Positions 6,912 to 15,954 of a stretch of 64,000 nt of DNA are shown here, piece by piece; the first letter of the stretch is position 1, and every line of letters begins with the position of its first letter. Source of the DNA: an uncultured Bacilli bacterium. GTDB taxonomy: Bacteria > Bacillota_I > Bacilli_A > RF39 > UBA660. The DNA lies in assembly GCA_934102055.1 (NCBI GenBank), contig CAKOSE010000002.1, forward strand, positions 41,933 through 105,932. Direction: 5' to 3'. The position numbers and the translations under genes are program-made. The notes under the pieces are model-generated. The model was not told the origin of the DNA. It saw nothing but the letters and a program-made list of their open reading frames with translations, and did no database searches.

Positions 6912-8828
6912 CTATACATCCAAATTATCAGCATAAACTGCATTTTTCTCAATAAATTCACGTCTAGGTTCAACATCTTCACCCATTAACAGTCTAAATA
7001 CTTCATCTGCAGAAGCAGCATCATCAACAGTTATCTTTCTTAGAATACGATTTTCCTTAGCCATAGTAGTATCTCTAAGTTCCTCCGCATCCATTTCACC
7101 AAGACCTTTCATACGAGTAATATTATATTTTGCATTAGAAGGTAAAGTTTTTAAATACTCATCACGTTCTTTTTCATCAAGAACATACTTAATAGTCTTA
7201 CCATGAACAATTTTAAACAAAGGAGGTTGAGCCGCATAAATATGCCCAGCATCAACAACAGGTTTAAAAAATCTATAAAACAATGTAAGTAATAACACTC
7301 TTATATGAGAACCATCAACATCCGCATCGGTCATAATGATAATCTTATCATAACGAAGCTTACTAAGATCAAACTCTTCACCAATTCCAGTACCAAAAGC
7401 TGTAATCATAGTCCTAATTTCTTCATTCGCAAGTGCTCTATCAAGCCTAGCTTTTTCAACATTTAAAATCTTACCACGAAGAGGTAAAATAGCCTGAGTC
7501 ATGTAATCACGACCTTTTTTTGCAGAACCACCAGCAGAATCACCTTCGACTAAGAATATTTCTGACACAGAAGGATCCTTACTCTTACAATCGGTAAGCT
7601 TCCCAAAAAAATTAGTAATTTCAAGATCTCCTTTACGCCTAGTAGTTTCCCTAGCACGCTTAGCAGCAACTCTAGCATGCGATGCAGTAATAGCTTTCTG
7701 AACAATAACTTTCGCCTGATTAGGGTTTTCCATCAAAAACCTCTCAAATCCCTCAGAAAAAATCTTATTCGCAATCTGTCTAACCTCAATATTACCAAGC
7801 TTAGTCTTAGTTTGCCCCTCAAACTGAGGATTAGGATGTTTACAAGAAATAATCATAGTAATTCCCTCTTTTACATCATCACCAAGTAAATTATCATCCT
7901 TTTCTTTAAGAGCATTAATACTCCTAGCATACTTATTTAAAATTCGAGTAAGAGCAAGTCTAACACCATCTTCATGGGTTCCTCCTTCATGAGTATTAAT
8001 ATTATTAACAAAAGAATAAATATTAGAAGAATACGACTCATTGTACTGAATAGCAACTTCAATAGAAATATCCTTTTCAACACCAGAAACATCAATTATA
8101 TCCTCATGAATAGGCTTTCTATTAACATTAAGCATTTTTACGTATTCACTAATTCCACCTTCATATAAAAACTCATCCTTCTTATCAACCTCACGCTCAT
8201 CAATTAAAACAAGCTTAAGATCTCTATTCAAAAAAGCAAGCTCCCTAATTCTTTGTTTTAAAATATCATAATCAAAAACAGTTGTTTCCTCAAAAATAGT
8301 AGGATCAGGTTTAAAAGTAACAGTAGTACCTGTTCTACCAGAAGAACACTCCCCAACAACCTCAAGCTTTCCTTGTGATTTACCACCATCAACATACCTT
8401 TGTTTATAAACATTTCCATTCTTATAAACTGTTACTTCAAGCCAAGAAGAAAGAGCATTCACAACCGAAGCACCAACTCCATGAAGGCCTCCAGAGACTT
8501 TATAGCCTCCTCCACCAAATTTTCCTCCAGCATGAAGCACTGTAAATACAGTTTCAACAGTAGAAAGACCAGTTTTTGGATGAATATCAACAGGAATACC
8601 ACGACCATTATCCTTAACAGTAATAGTATTATCTTTTCCAATAACTATCTCAATAGTATTACAATAACCAGCAAGAGCCTCATCAATAGAATTATCAACA
8701 ATCTCCCAAACCAAATGATGAAGACCTCTTGCTCCAGTTGTACCTATATACATACCAGGCCTTTTTCTTACAGCCTCAAGCCCTTCTAAAACTTGTATAG
8801 CCGAAGAATCATATTTTTTCTCATTCAT
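6912..8828 (-). CDS. gyrB: DNA gyrase subunit B
   Basis: ATPase subunit of gyrase, 638 aa. The GHKL ATPase motifs are visible (EIVDNSIDEALAGY; DNGRGIP; GGLHGVGASVVNALS), followed by the transducer and a Toprim domain (EGDSAGGSAKKGRD and DADVDGSHI) and the C-terminal segment that contacts GyrA. It overlaps the end of recF by 8 nt, so translation is coupled. Normal length, no anomaly seen. Confidence 0.98.
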   Translation of the reverse strand: MNEKKYDSSAIQVLEGLEAVRKRPGMYIGTTGARGLHHLVWEIVDNSIDEALAGYCNTIEIVIGKDNTITVKDNGRGIPVDIHPKTGLSTVETVFTVLHAGGKFGGGGYKVSGGLHGVGASVVNALSSWLEVTVYKNGNVYKQRYVDGGKSQGKLEVVGECSSGRTGTTVTFKPDPTIFEETTVFDYDILKQRIRELAFLNRDLKLVLIDEREVDKKDEFLYEGGISEYVKMLNVNRKPIHEDIIDVSGVEKDISIEVAIQYNESYSSNIYSFVNNINTHEGGTHEDGVRLALTRILNKYARSINALKEKDDNLLGDDVKEGITMIISCKHPNPQFEGQTKTKLGNIEVRQIANKIFSEGFERFLMENPNQAKVIVQKAITASHARVAAKRARETTRRKGDLEITNFFGKLTDCKSKDPSVSEIFLVEGDSAGGSAKKGRDYMTQAILPLRGKILNVEKARLDRALANEEIRTMITAFGTGIGEEFDLSKLRYDKIIIMTDADVDGSHIRVLLLTLFYRFFKPVVDAGHIYAAQPPLFKIVHGKTIKYVLDEKERDEYLKTLPSNAKYNITRMKGLGEMDAEELRDTTMAKENRILRKITVDDAASADEVFRLLMGEDVEPRREFIEKNAVYADNLDV

Positions 8829-9921
8829 ATCTGTCTCTCCTTTTCTTAATCAAACCATTATCAACAGTAAAAATACTAGCTTTATTGATTAACTTTTCAC
8901 TTATATTTTTTATATCAGTAGTAGTAATAATAAATTGTATATTACTCTTAATAAATTTAAGCAAATTTTTTCTCTTATCAATATCAATTTCACTAAAAAT
9001 ATCATCCAAGAGAACAATAGGATAAGTACCTATTCTTTCTTTAAAAAGATTAATTTCACTAAGTTTAAAAGCTAAAATAGCCATACGTTGCATTCCCTGA
9101 GAACCATATAACTTAAGATCACAATCTCCAAACATAAAACAAAAATCATCTCTATGAGGACCATACATAGTAGAACCTTTCTCTATATCACTAGAATAAC
9201 AATTCTTATAATAAGCAATATAATCATTTTTATCACTAAAACAAACACTCTTCTTAAATACAATCTTAAGACCATTCATTTTAGCAATTTTATTATAAAC
9301 ATCAGAAATACTCTTATTAATATCCTCAAAATATTTTTCTCTATAATTATAAATTACAATAGCTCTATCAATTAATTCCTCAGTAATAACATCCAAATAA
9401 TCATAATCAATTTTATTATAATTCTTCCTAATATAATCATTTCTCATCTTTAAAATTTTATTATACTCATTAAGAGTTCTTAAATATTCACAAGATAACT
9501 GACATAACTCCATATTAAGAAAATTTCTCCGACATAATGGAGACTTTTTAACAATATCCAAATCCTCCGGAGTAAACATAATAACATTCATATTTGATAC
9601 ATAATCAGATACTTTCCTAATACCACTATTATTAATTTTTAACCTTTTCTCGCCTATTCTATATAAGATTTCCATATTTTTAAGTAAATTTCCAATCTTT
9701 AAATATCCCCTAACCTTAAAAAACAACTTATTAATCTTAATAAGTTCATCGTCTGAAAATCCATTAGAACACTTAGAAAAAGCTAAAACATAAATACTCT
9801 CTAAAATACTAGTTTTTCCTTGAGCATTTTTTCCAATAAAAATATTAACATTTTTATTAAGTTCTAAACAAATCTTATCAATATTTCTAAAATTAACAAT
9901 TTCTAGTTTTTTTAAATACAT
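8821..9921 (-). CDS. recF: DNA recombination and repair protein RecF
   Basis: An SMC-like ATPase (366 aa from the ATG at 9921) that helps load RecA at gaps. Walker A is GKNAQGKTS, the signature is YGSQGMQR and Walker B is VLLDDIFSEID. I prefer the ATG at 9921 to a TTG two codons earlier, but neither has a good ribosome binding site, so expression may be low. The usual dnaN-yaaA-recF order is broken: no yaaA-type S4 gene is present and a comK homologue takes its place. Its own promoter lies at about 10000. Confidence 0.95.
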   Translation of the reverse strand: MYLKKLEIVNFRNIDKICLELNKNVNIFIGKNAQGKTSILESIYVLAFSKCSNGFSDDELIKINKLFFKVRGYLKIGNLLKNMEILYRIGEKRLKINNSGIRKVSDYVSNMNVIMFTPEDLDIVKKSPLCRRNFLNMELCQLSCEYLRTLNEYNKILKMRNDYIRKNYNKIDYDYLDVITEELIDRAIVIYNYREKYFEDINKSISDVYNKIAKMNGLKIVFKKSVCFSDKNDYIAYYKNCYSSDIEKGSTMYGPHRDDFCFMFGDCDLKLYGSQGMQRMAILAFKLSEINLFKERIGTYPIVLLDDIFSEIDIDKRKNLLKFIKSNIQFIITTTDIKNISEKLINKASIFTVDNGLIKKRRDRYE

Positions 9922-9995
9922 AACCAAAAATTAAATAAAAAATTCCCCAAATTAGCATCAACTCCCAAAACCAGTACTCCAGTACTTACTATTAC

Positions 9996-10001
9996 ATTAT
10001 A
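9996..10001 (-). promoter_or_regulatory. Extended -10 promoter of recF-gyrB-gyrA
   Basis: Minus strand TGGTATAAT (TATAAT at 10001-9996) just after the comK terminator. No convincing -35 is seen. An untranslated leader of about 70 nt follows, containing a short AGTACT-GG-AGTACT inverted repeat. Confidence 0.55.
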
Positions 10002-10020
10002 CCATAATAACGCCGTAAAA

Positions 10021-10052
10021 AAAACGATTTTTACATTTTAATCGCTTTTTTT
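10021..10052 (-). terminator. Terminator at the end of the comK homologue
   Basis: Minus strand GCGATT, an A-rich loop, AATCG, then eight T. It overlaps the last codons of the gene. Confidence 0.75.
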
Positions 10053-10493
10053 TCCACTTTTTCTACTCTTAGAAATAGTCTCTAGCATATTACATCTAAA
10101 AATCTGATTTTTAATAGAAAAATATGGACAATTAACAACAATAGATTCACCATTAATAAAATTAATTTTAGTTCTCTTACCATACTTTTCTACATTTCTT
10201 ATCTTCTTATAAGAAATCCACGAAACACTAGAAGAATTAATAGCTTCCGTAGGAAAAAATATCAAATCTCTAGTTTCCTCAACAATAATTGGAGTCTTAT
10301 AAATACTACCAAGCATGCTTTTAGAACCAAGTACTCTTCCCTCAAAACTACTACCAAAATATCTACAAGAGTTTTCCATAATAGAATAAGGAACATCATT
10401 AACAACGTAATCATCATCTACTTCTATTACTCTAGTCTTATCATCATCAAAAGACATAATAGCAAGAGTCTCATCATTAATTTCATATTTCAT
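10038..10493 (-). CDS. comK: ComK family competence transcription factor
   Basis: A 151-residue protein matching the ComK family. The motif SCRYFGSSFEGR (about residues 42-53) corresponds to the B. subtilis SCRFFGSSYAGR, followed by a KTPIIVEE strand, FFPT, VSWISY and the NQIFR region near the end. It is shorter than B. subtilis ComK (192 aa), lacking the C-terminal tail used for regulated proteolysis and multimerisation there. The start is the ATG at 10493, with AGGGGG 9 nt upstream; a GTG at 10502 overlaps that site. It stands alone between a dnaN terminator and its own terminator. A link to DNA uptake is inferred; no uptake operon is in the window apart from a broken prepilin gene. Confidence 0.85.
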   Translation of the reverse strand: MKYEINDETLAIMSFDDDKTRVIEVDDDYVVNDVPYSIMENSCRYFGSSFEGRVLGSKSMLGSIYKTPIIVEETRDLIFFPTEAINSSSVSWISYKKIRNVEKYGKRTKINFINGESIVVNCPYFSIKNQIFRCNMLETISKSRKSGKKSD

Positions 10494-10606
10494 AGAATTC
10501 ACCCCCTAAAACAATAAATTTCGCAATAAAAAATATTGCAATTTCTAAATTAACACTTTCACATGTCGAAAAAGATAGAAATTTGTAGAAAACAAAAGAA
10601 AAAATA

Positions 10607-10645
10607 AAAAATTAGACCTATTTTTATTATGTCTAATTTTTTGTT
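10607..10645 (-). terminator. Terminator after dnaN
   Basis: TTAGAC...GTCTAA stem flanked by A- and T-runs on both sides, so it could act in both directions. It separates dnaN from the comK homologue. Confidence 0.75.
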
Positions 10646-10691
10646 CTGTATTTTCATAACTAATTAAAAACTTTCTTATAAAATAAAGAAC

Positions 10692-10714
10692 TTATTAACA
10701 ATTGTTGTTAATAA
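10692..10714. repeat. Inverted pair of TTATTAACA motifs at the dnaN stop
   Basis: TTATTAACA (10692-10700) and its complement (10706-10714) face each other and overlap the dnaN stop. It could be a DnaA-type double site or the stem of a further hairpin. No T-run follows directly. Confidence 0.5.
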
Positions 10715-11826
10715 GTTCTTATAGGTAATATCAAACATACAAGCTCTTCACTATCATCATTTTTAAGCAAAATAGGTTTAATCTCACCAACAAATGTAAT
10801 AATAACATTACGAGATTTAATAGTACGAAGAGCATCCATCATATACTTAGCACTAAAAGAAATCTTAATATCATTATCACAAGAAACATTCATTTTCTCC
10901 TCAACTTTACCTATTTCAAGAGACATTGAAGTAATCTTAAGAAGATTATTCTTTATTTCCATAGTAATTATATTATTATCAGTATCATTATTTAAAATAC
11001 TAGCTCTATCAACCATATTATAAAATTCATTACAATCAAGTTTTAAATCAAAAATAGAATCACTAGGAATTAAATTCTTAGTATTAGGATAAGTACCACT
11101 AATAAGCCTAGACTGAAATAAAATATCATTAAACTTAAATATAACCTTATTACTAAATAAATGCATTTCAATAACCTCATCATCCCCAGAAGACAAAAGT
11201 TTCAAAAGTTCATTTAAATTCTTACTAGGAATAATAATATCAATACCATTATTAACACCATTTGTTAATAACTTCTTCCTAAGAGCAAGCCTATAAGAAT
11301 CAGTAGCACTACATTCAAGATTATTTCCATCAATCTTAAAATTAACACCAGTTAAAACAACCCTAGCTTCATCCAAAGAACAAGCATAATTAGTTTGTAA
11401 AATCATAGATCTAAACTCATCAATACTTATACTAATAAATTCTGGAGATAAATCTAAATTAATATCAGGATATTCCCTAGCTTCAATACCATTCAAATTA
11501 AACTCACTATTCTCAGTAAAAATTATAATCTTATGATCATCTATAATTTCAATATTAATAAACTCAGAATCAAGTTTTCTAATAATATCAAGAATATATT
11601 TTCCTTTAATAACTATACTACCAGTATTATCAATAATTAAATTATCCCCCTTAGAAATTACAGTCTGAATAGTAATATCATTATCTGAAGCAGTAAGTAC
11701 TAACCTATCTCTATGTAATTCAAACTTAATACCAGATAAAATAGGAATAATATTCTTTGTAGAAATTGCTTTAGAAACATTATTTAAAGCTTCAAGTAAA
11801 ACTACTCTTTTAATTTTTAATTTCAT
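10708..11826 (-). CDS. dnaN: DNA polymerase III beta subunit (sliding clamp)
   Basis: The ring-shaped processivity clamp, 372 aa, with the three repeated clamp domains and the family C-terminus (LILPIRTY). It follows dnaA after 143 bp that carry TTATTAACA-type motifs, the usual dnaA-dnaN operon. The ribosome binding site AAGAAGG lies close to the ATG. No anomaly seen. Confidence 0.97.
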   Translation of the reverse strand: MKLKIKRVVLLEALNNVSKAISTKNIIPILSGIKFELHRDRLVLTASDNDITIQTVISKGDNLIIDNTGSIVIKGKYILDIIRKLDSEFINIEIIDDHKIIIFTENSEFNLNGIEAREYPDINLDLSPEFISISIDEFRSMILQTNYACSLDEARVVLTGVNFKIDGNNLECSATDSYRLALRKKLLTNGVNNGIDIIIPSKNLNELLKLLSSGDDEVIEMHLFSNKVIFKFNDILFQSRLISGTYPNTKNLIPSDSIFDLKLDCNEFYNMVDRASILNNDTDNNIITMEIKNNLLKITSMSLEIGKVEEKMNVSCDNDIKISFSAKYMMDALRTIKSRNVIITFVGEIKPILLKNDDSEELVCLILPIRTY

Positions 11827-11969
11827 AAATATACCTTCTTTCTTTTTTTATTATTAATATATTAATTTTATTATTACTGTTAATATTGTTAATAAGTCCT
11901 AAAAAGCCTTTAATATCAACAGATAATACCAACAATAATTGTTAATAACTATTAACAATTTTAACAATT
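11827..11969. other. dnaA-dnaN intergenic region with DnaA-box-like motifs
   Basis: Contains TGTTAATAA at 11887-11895 and 11940-11948 and a one-mismatch copy next to it, in very AT-rich DNA. In B. subtilis the corresponding gap holds the third DnaA-box cluster and the unwinding element. The motif departs from the TTATCCACA consensus at two positions, so the assignment is tentative. Confidence 0.5.
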
Positions 11970-13340
11970 CTATGTTAATTGCTTCTCAATATTGTTAATA
12001 GCATCATTTAAATCTCTATTAATTTTCATTTCCCTTTCAATCTTATTACAGGCATGAATAACAGTAGCATGATTTTTTCCAGAAAACTCAATTCCAATTC
12101 TTTCAAAAGATTCATCAGTAAGTTTTCTACACAAATACATAGCAACTTGTCTAGGAATAGCAAGGTTTGGAGTCCTTTTCTTAGATTTCATATCTTCAAA
12201 AGAAATATTATAGAAATTAGCAACAATCTTTTGGATACGCCGTATATTATTTTGATCTGTAACAGCGTCTTTTCTAGTAAAATCACGTAAAGCTTCCATT
12301 GCAAACTCAAGAGAAATATCAGTAACACACATAATCGCAGAATAAGCAACTAATCTAGTAATAGACCCCTCAAGCTGCCTAACATCATTACCAATATTCG
12401 ATGCAATATAAGCAATAACTTCTTCATTAATAAAAATATTTTCACCTTTTAATTTTTTTCTAATAATTGCAATCTTAAGAGAATAATCCGGAGGACTAAT
12501 ATCAACTTGTAACCCCCAAGCAAAGCGTGTCCTAAGTCTATCTTCAAGAACTTTCAAATCCTCAGGAGATCTATCCGAGGAAACAATAATTTGCTTACTA
12601 TCATTATATAAGTTATTAAATGTATGAAAAAACTCTTGCTGAGTTTTTTCTGCCCCACCCAAAAACTGAATATCATCAATCAAAAGAACATCAACATTTC
12701 TATATTTATTCTTAAAAAACTCTACATAATCTAGATTATTGCCACTATTTCCTTTTCTAGCAATGCCAGTAAAATCATTCATAAAGTCATCACTAGTAAC
12801 ATAAAGAACTCTCTTTTTATATTTATTCTCAATATAATTTCCTATAGCATGCATAAGATGAGTTTTCCCAAGACCACTATTTCCGTATATAAACAAAGGA
12901 TTATACATAGTACCAGGATTTTCAGCAACAGCAAGAGCAGCAGCTTGAGCAAATTTATTAGATTCACCAACTACAAAACTCTCAAAAGTATAATTCTTAT
13001 TAAGATTAGAAACATGAACACCAACAAAAGAATTATTATCATCAGAAGAATCTTTATCTTGATTTTTATCACTTTCCAAAAAATCAGAAACATTCTCCTT
13101 AAGTATATATATAATGTTATCAACAGGTTCTGTTAATAACTTATTAAAACTATCAATAATAACATCTCTATAAGTAGAATCTATATGAGTTTTATAAAGA
13201 AGTAAAGGAACAACAATCCTAATATTGTTCTTATCAATACCAATAAAATCAATAGCCATAAACCAAGTCTGATAAGTAATAGGGTCAACAATATTACTAA
13301 TATTATCTAAAACTTTTTGCCACAACAATTTATTGTTCAT
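11970..13340 (-). CDS. dnaA: Chromosomal replication initiator DnaA
   Basis: DnaA (456 aa) opens oriC and loads the helicase. Domain I spans about 1-90, then a short charged linker (DKNQDKDSSDDNN), the AAA+ domain with Walker A (GNSGLGKTH) and Walker B (VLLIDDIQFL), and domain IV with the DNA-binding signature (GKNHATVIHAC). The start ATG has GGGGAGATGG upstream. It diverges from rpmH across a 330-bp gap rich in DnaA-box-like repeats, the classical Firmicute origin layout. One TGTTAATAA lies inside the gene (13131). Confidence 0.98.
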   Translation of the reverse strand: MNNKLLWQKVLDNISNIVDPITYQTWFMAIDFIGIDKNNIRIVVPLLLYKTHIDSTYRDVIIDSFNKLLTEPVDNIIYILKENVSDFLESDKNQDKDSSDDNNSFVGVHVSNLNKNYTFESFVVGESNKFAQAAALAVAENPGTMYNPLFIYGNSGLGKTHLMHAIGNYIENKYKKRVLYVTSDDFMNDFTGIARKGNSGNNLDYVEFFKNKYRNVDVLLIDDIQFLGGAEKTQQEFFHTFNNLYNDSKQIIVSSDRSPEDLKVLEDRLRTRFAWGLQVDISPPDYSLKIAIIRKKLKGENIFINEEVIAYIASNIGNDVRQLEGSITRLVAYSAIMCVTDISLEFAMEALRDFTRKDAVTDQNNIRRIQKIVANFYNISFEDMKSKKRTPNLAIPRQVAMYLCRKLTDESFERIGIEFSGKNHATVIHACNKIEREMKINRDLNDAINNIEKQLT

Positions 13341-13609
13341 AATACCATCTCCCCATTTCTGATAAAAGTTAATAACCTGTATTTAATTGTAATACATTTT
13401 TATTTTTTTGAAAAGATAAAAAACTTATTAACAGAGTTATTAACATACTTATTAACAAATCTTTTCCTTTGATTACATACTATAAAATAGATTTTAACAA
13501 ATTTCAAGTAAAAAGTTGTTAACAACATTAACAATTGTTAAAAAGAAAATTGTTAATTAACGTTAATATTGTTAATAAGTATCATTTTAAACAACAACAA
13601 ACAAAACTA
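13341..13609. other. oriC: Probable oriC region between dnaA and rpmH
   Basis: Very AT-rich intergenic DNA. Three direct TTATTAACA repeats sit at exact 12-bp steps (13425, 13437, 13449), with an inverted copy at 13570 and several TTAACAATTGTTAA-like palindromes between 13515 and 13560. These resemble a DnaA-box array with a non-consensus core. A TACAAT (13391-13386, minus) can serve as the dnaA -10. Position between dnaA and rpmH is the strongest evidence; the motif identity needs testing. Confidence 0.7.
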
Positions 13610-13639
13610 TTGACAAACACCCTACTTTTCATATACAAT
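13610..13639 (+). promoter_or_regulatory. Promoter of rpmH
   Basis: TTGACA (13610-13615), 18-bp spacer, TACAAT (13634-13639). The start would fall about 25 nt before the rpmH GTG. Confidence 0.8.
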
Positions 13640-13670
13640 AAAACCGATCAATTGATTGGAGGTGCACAAC

Positions 13671-13796
13671 GTGAAAAAAGGAACTTTTCAACCAAATAAT
13701 AGAAGAATGAAGAAAAAACATGGTTTCTTCTCTCGTATGAAATCAGGTATTATTAATTCAAGAAGAAGAAAAGGTAGAAAAAGATTATCAAAATAA
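13671..13796 (+). CDS. rpmH: 50S ribosomal protein L34
   Basis: A 41-residue basic protein, somewhat shorter than the usual 44. It has the L34 pattern TFQPNNRRMKKKHGFFSRM and ends RRRKGRKRLSK. It starts with GTG, 8 nt after GGAGG. L34 binds 23S rRNA in the large subunit. It is followed by a terminator-like hairpin and then rnpA, as in most Bacilli. Confidence 0.96.
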   Translation: MKKGTFQPNNRRMKKKHGFFSRMKSGIINSRRRKGRKRLSK

Positions 13797-13822
13797 TAAT
13801 CCACTAGAAAAAGTGGATTTTT
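13797..13822 (+). terminator. Hairpin between rpmH and rnpA
   Basis: AATCCAC, a 6-base loop, GTGGATT, then TTTT. It probably attenuates transcription so that L34 is made in excess of RnpA. Confidence 0.7.
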
Positions 13823-13838
13823 GATTATGGAGGTATCT

Positions 13839-14180
13839 ATGAAAAAACAAAATATAGTTAAAAATTCAAAAGATTTTAATAGAATAATAAAAAAAAAACA
13901 AGGAAAAGCAAGTAAATACTTCATCATAAATAAAGAACAAAATGAAGAAATAACAAAATTTGGAATAACATTTACAAAACATATAGGAAATGCAGTAACA
14001 AGAAATAAGCTAAAAAGAAGAATAAAAAATATAATAGATACAAATCCAAAAATATATAATGCAAAAACAACATACATAATCATAGCAAAAAAGTCTACTT
14101 TAGAATTAACCTATCAAGAATTAGAAAAACAATTGATATATCTTTTTAATAAAATAAAAAACGAGGAGATTAGTAAATGA
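13839..14180 (+). CDS. rnpA: Ribonuclease P protein component
   Basis: Protein subunit of RNase P (113 aa), needed for 5' maturation of tRNA. The RNR-type motif is seen in NAVTRNKLKRRIKNII. The frame is open from a TTG at 13821, but GGAGG at 13829-13833 selects the ATG at 13839. It overlaps yidC by 4 nt. Codons end mostly in A (ATA, AAA, ACA), unlike the minus-strand genes on the other side of the origin. Confidence 0.95.
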   Translation: MKKQNIVKNSKDFNRIIKKKQGKASKYFIINKEQNEEITKFGITFTKHIGNAVTRNKLKRRIKNIIDTNPKIYNAKTTYIIIAKKSTLELTYQELEKQLIYLFNKIKNEEISK

Positions 14181-15106
14181 AAAAAAATAACAAAATATTA
14201 AAATTATTATTAATATTTATATTAATGATAACACTAACAGGATGTACTCAAACACTGAAAGACAAAGATGGTAAAATAGTTAAAAACGAAGAAACAGGAC
14301 AAACAATAACAGAAAATATAATTTGTAAACCAACAGATGAACAAACAATAAAAATATATGAAGAAAACAAAGTAGATATAAAAGATTTGCCTGAATGTAA
14401 TAAAATGAAAGTATATGGAGAATACGAAGGACTTTGGAATTCATTCTTTGTAAGACCTCTAGCATATGCAATAATAAAAATTGGATCACTAGTAGGCTCA
14501 ACTGCTATATCAATAATAATTATAACACTAATAATAAGATTAGCACTTTTCCCAATGACAAAGAAAACACTATTACAATCTGAAAATATGAAAAAAGCAC
14601 AACCAGAAATTCAAAGAATAGAAAAAAAATATGAAGGGAAAACAGATAATGAATCAATGACAAAAAAAGGACAAGAAATGATGATGATTTACAAAAAATA
14701 TGAGATAAAACCATTATCAGGATGTCTATTTGCATTTATTCAATTACCAATTTTATTAGCATTCTGGGAAGCAATTAATAGAGTACCCGCAATATTTGAA
14801 GAAAAATTTTTAGGATTAAACATGGGAACAACCCCATCTGCAGCAATGGCTGCCGGTGATTGGTATTACATATTTATATGTGCAATACTAATAATAGTAA
14901 CATACTTCTCATATAAACTAAATCCATCCATGGCAGGAAATGAACAAATGGCAAAACAACAAAAAATGATGACAACAATAATGACGATCTTTATAGGATT
15001 TATGTCATTTACATTACCAACAGCTATAGCATTTTACTGGATAACATCATCCTTATTTACAATATTCCAAAACTTTTTAATAAAAAGGAGGAAGAAACAT
15101 GAATAA
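14177..15106 (+). CDS. yidC: Membrane protein insertase YidC, lipoprotein type
   Basis: A 309-residue Oxa1/YidC/SpoIIIJ insertase. It begins with a lipoprotein signal and lipobox (LTGC, Cys23), then five or so membrane segments, with the conserved groove arginine in IIRLALFPMTKK and a charged cytoplasmic hairpin around residues 130-165. It inserts membrane proteins alone or with SecYEG. The SpoIIIJ paralogue of B. subtilis also acts in forespore signalling. It overlaps rnpA (4 nt) and jag (8 nt). Confidence 0.95.
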   Translation: MKKNNKILKLLLIFILMITLTGCTQTLKDKDGKIVKNEETGQTITENIICKPTDEQTIKIYEENKVDIKDLPECNKMKVYGEYEGLWNSFFVRPLAYAIIKIGSLVGSTAISIIIITLIIRLALFPMTKKTLLQSENMKKAQPEIQRIEKKYEGKTDNESMTKKGQEMMMIYKKYEIKPLSGCLFAFIQLPILLAFWEAINRVPAIFEEKFLGLNMGTTPSAAMAAGDWYYIFICAILIIVTYFSYKLNPSMAGNEQMAKQQKMMTTIMTIFIGFMSFTLPTAIAFYWITSSLFTIFQNFLIKRRKKHE

Positions 15107-15722
15107 ACAAACATTTCAAGGAAAAACACTAGAAGAAGCAATAATAAATGCAACCGAAGGTTTAAATGCCAAAGAAGATGAACTAGTAATAGTAGAAAAA
15201 GAAGTGAAAAAATCTCTATTTAGTAAAAAAGTAGAAGTAGAAGCAATAACAAAAGAAGAACTAAACAAAGAAATAAAAAATTATATCCAAAAACTAGTAA
15301 AAAACATGGGAATAAATGCAGTAATAGAAACAAAAACAAGAGAAGAAAGCCCAATATTTAATGTAGTAGCACCAGAGGCAGCAATACTAATAGGAAAAAG
15401 CGGCAGAACAATCGAAGCATTACAAAACATCACAAGACAAATGGTAAACACAGAACTAAATACAAATTATAAATTTATAATAGATGTAAACGATTACAAA
15501 TCAAAAAGAAGATCGAGAATAGAAAAAACAGCAAAATATACAGCAAAAGAAGTAGCAAGAACAAAAGTAGAAGCAGCTCTAGAACCAATGAATTCATATG
15601 AAAGAAGAATAGTTCACAATATATTAAATAAATCAAAAGACGTAATAACAGAATCAAAAGGTGTTGAGCCAAATAGATATGTGACTATAAAACCTAAAGA
15701 AGAAAATAAATCTCAGAAATAA
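15099..15722 (+). CDS. jag: RNA-binding protein Jag/KhpB
   Basis: A 207-residue protein with the Jag N-terminal domain, a KH-type segment (IGKSGRTIEALQNI, about 98-111) and an R3H domain (ERRIVHNIL...GVEPNRYVTIKP). Jag/KhpB pairs with KhpA and binds mRNA in Firmicutes. The last codons (KSQK) differ from a second copy of the same 3' end found 2.2 kb downstream, which stops right after KEEN; the present C-terminus was probably altered by an insertion here. Confidence 0.94.
   Translation: MNKQTFQGKTLEEAIINATEGLNAKEDELVIVEKEVKKSLFSKKVEVEAITKEELNKEIKNYIQKLVKNMGINAVIETKTREESPIFNVVAPEAAILIGKSGRTIEALQNITRQMVNTELNTNYKFIIDVNDYKSKRRSRIEKTAKYTAKEVARTKVEAALEPMNSYERRIVHNILNKSKDVITESKGVEPNRYVTIKPKEENKSQK
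15635..15706 (+). repeat. Direct repeat, copy 1: 3' end of jag
   Basis: 72 bp repeated at 17863-17934 with two mismatches (15668 and 15683, both G in this copy and A in the other). The copies bracket about 2.2 kb of foreign-looking, decayed DNA. Confidence 0.9.
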
Positions 15723-15766
15723 AAAAATGAAAAAATATAATACTTAGTTTAGTTATATTTATAGTT

Positions 15767-15794
15767 CTCCACTTTTTAGTGGAGTTTTTTTTTT
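15767..15794 (+). terminator. Terminator after jag
   Basis: CTCCACT-TTTT-AGTGGAG followed by ten T. It closes the rpmH-rnpA-yidC-jag operon. Confidence 0.88.
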
Positions 15795-15808
15795 ATAAAT
15801 CTTTACAA

Positions 15809-15954
15809 TTAAGTGGTTTTTTCACCAGTAGTAATTATGGCAGCAGCAATAATTGTTACAGGTGTCATAGCTATATTTGTTTTATATCCAAAAAAAGATG
15901 TATCAGTGGCTTTATATTCAACTTTTCCATCTTTTAATCTTTTACAATGAAAAA
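15809..15954 (-). pseudogene. Transposase remnant (IS1182-like DDE type)
   Basis: The minus-strand frame reads KDGKVEYKATDTSFFGYK, then TNIAMTPVTIIAAAIITTGE, ending in a stop. It resembles the segment of IS1182-type transposases with FFGYKTHIAM...GEK. Only about 45 codons survive and the frame is closed by stops on both sides. No terminal repeats are seen. The family call is from memory of the motif. Confidence 0.55.

Noticed and set aside
5335..9375. Long plus-strand frames opposite gyrA, gyrB and recF
   Set aside because: Low-complexity shadows of strongly supported minus-strand genes, without ribosome sites.
15837..15950. 36-codon plus-strand frame with a hydrophobic stretch (MAAAIIVTGVIAIFVLYP)
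   Set aside because: No ribosome site; the opposite strand reads as a transposase fragment, which explains the sequence.
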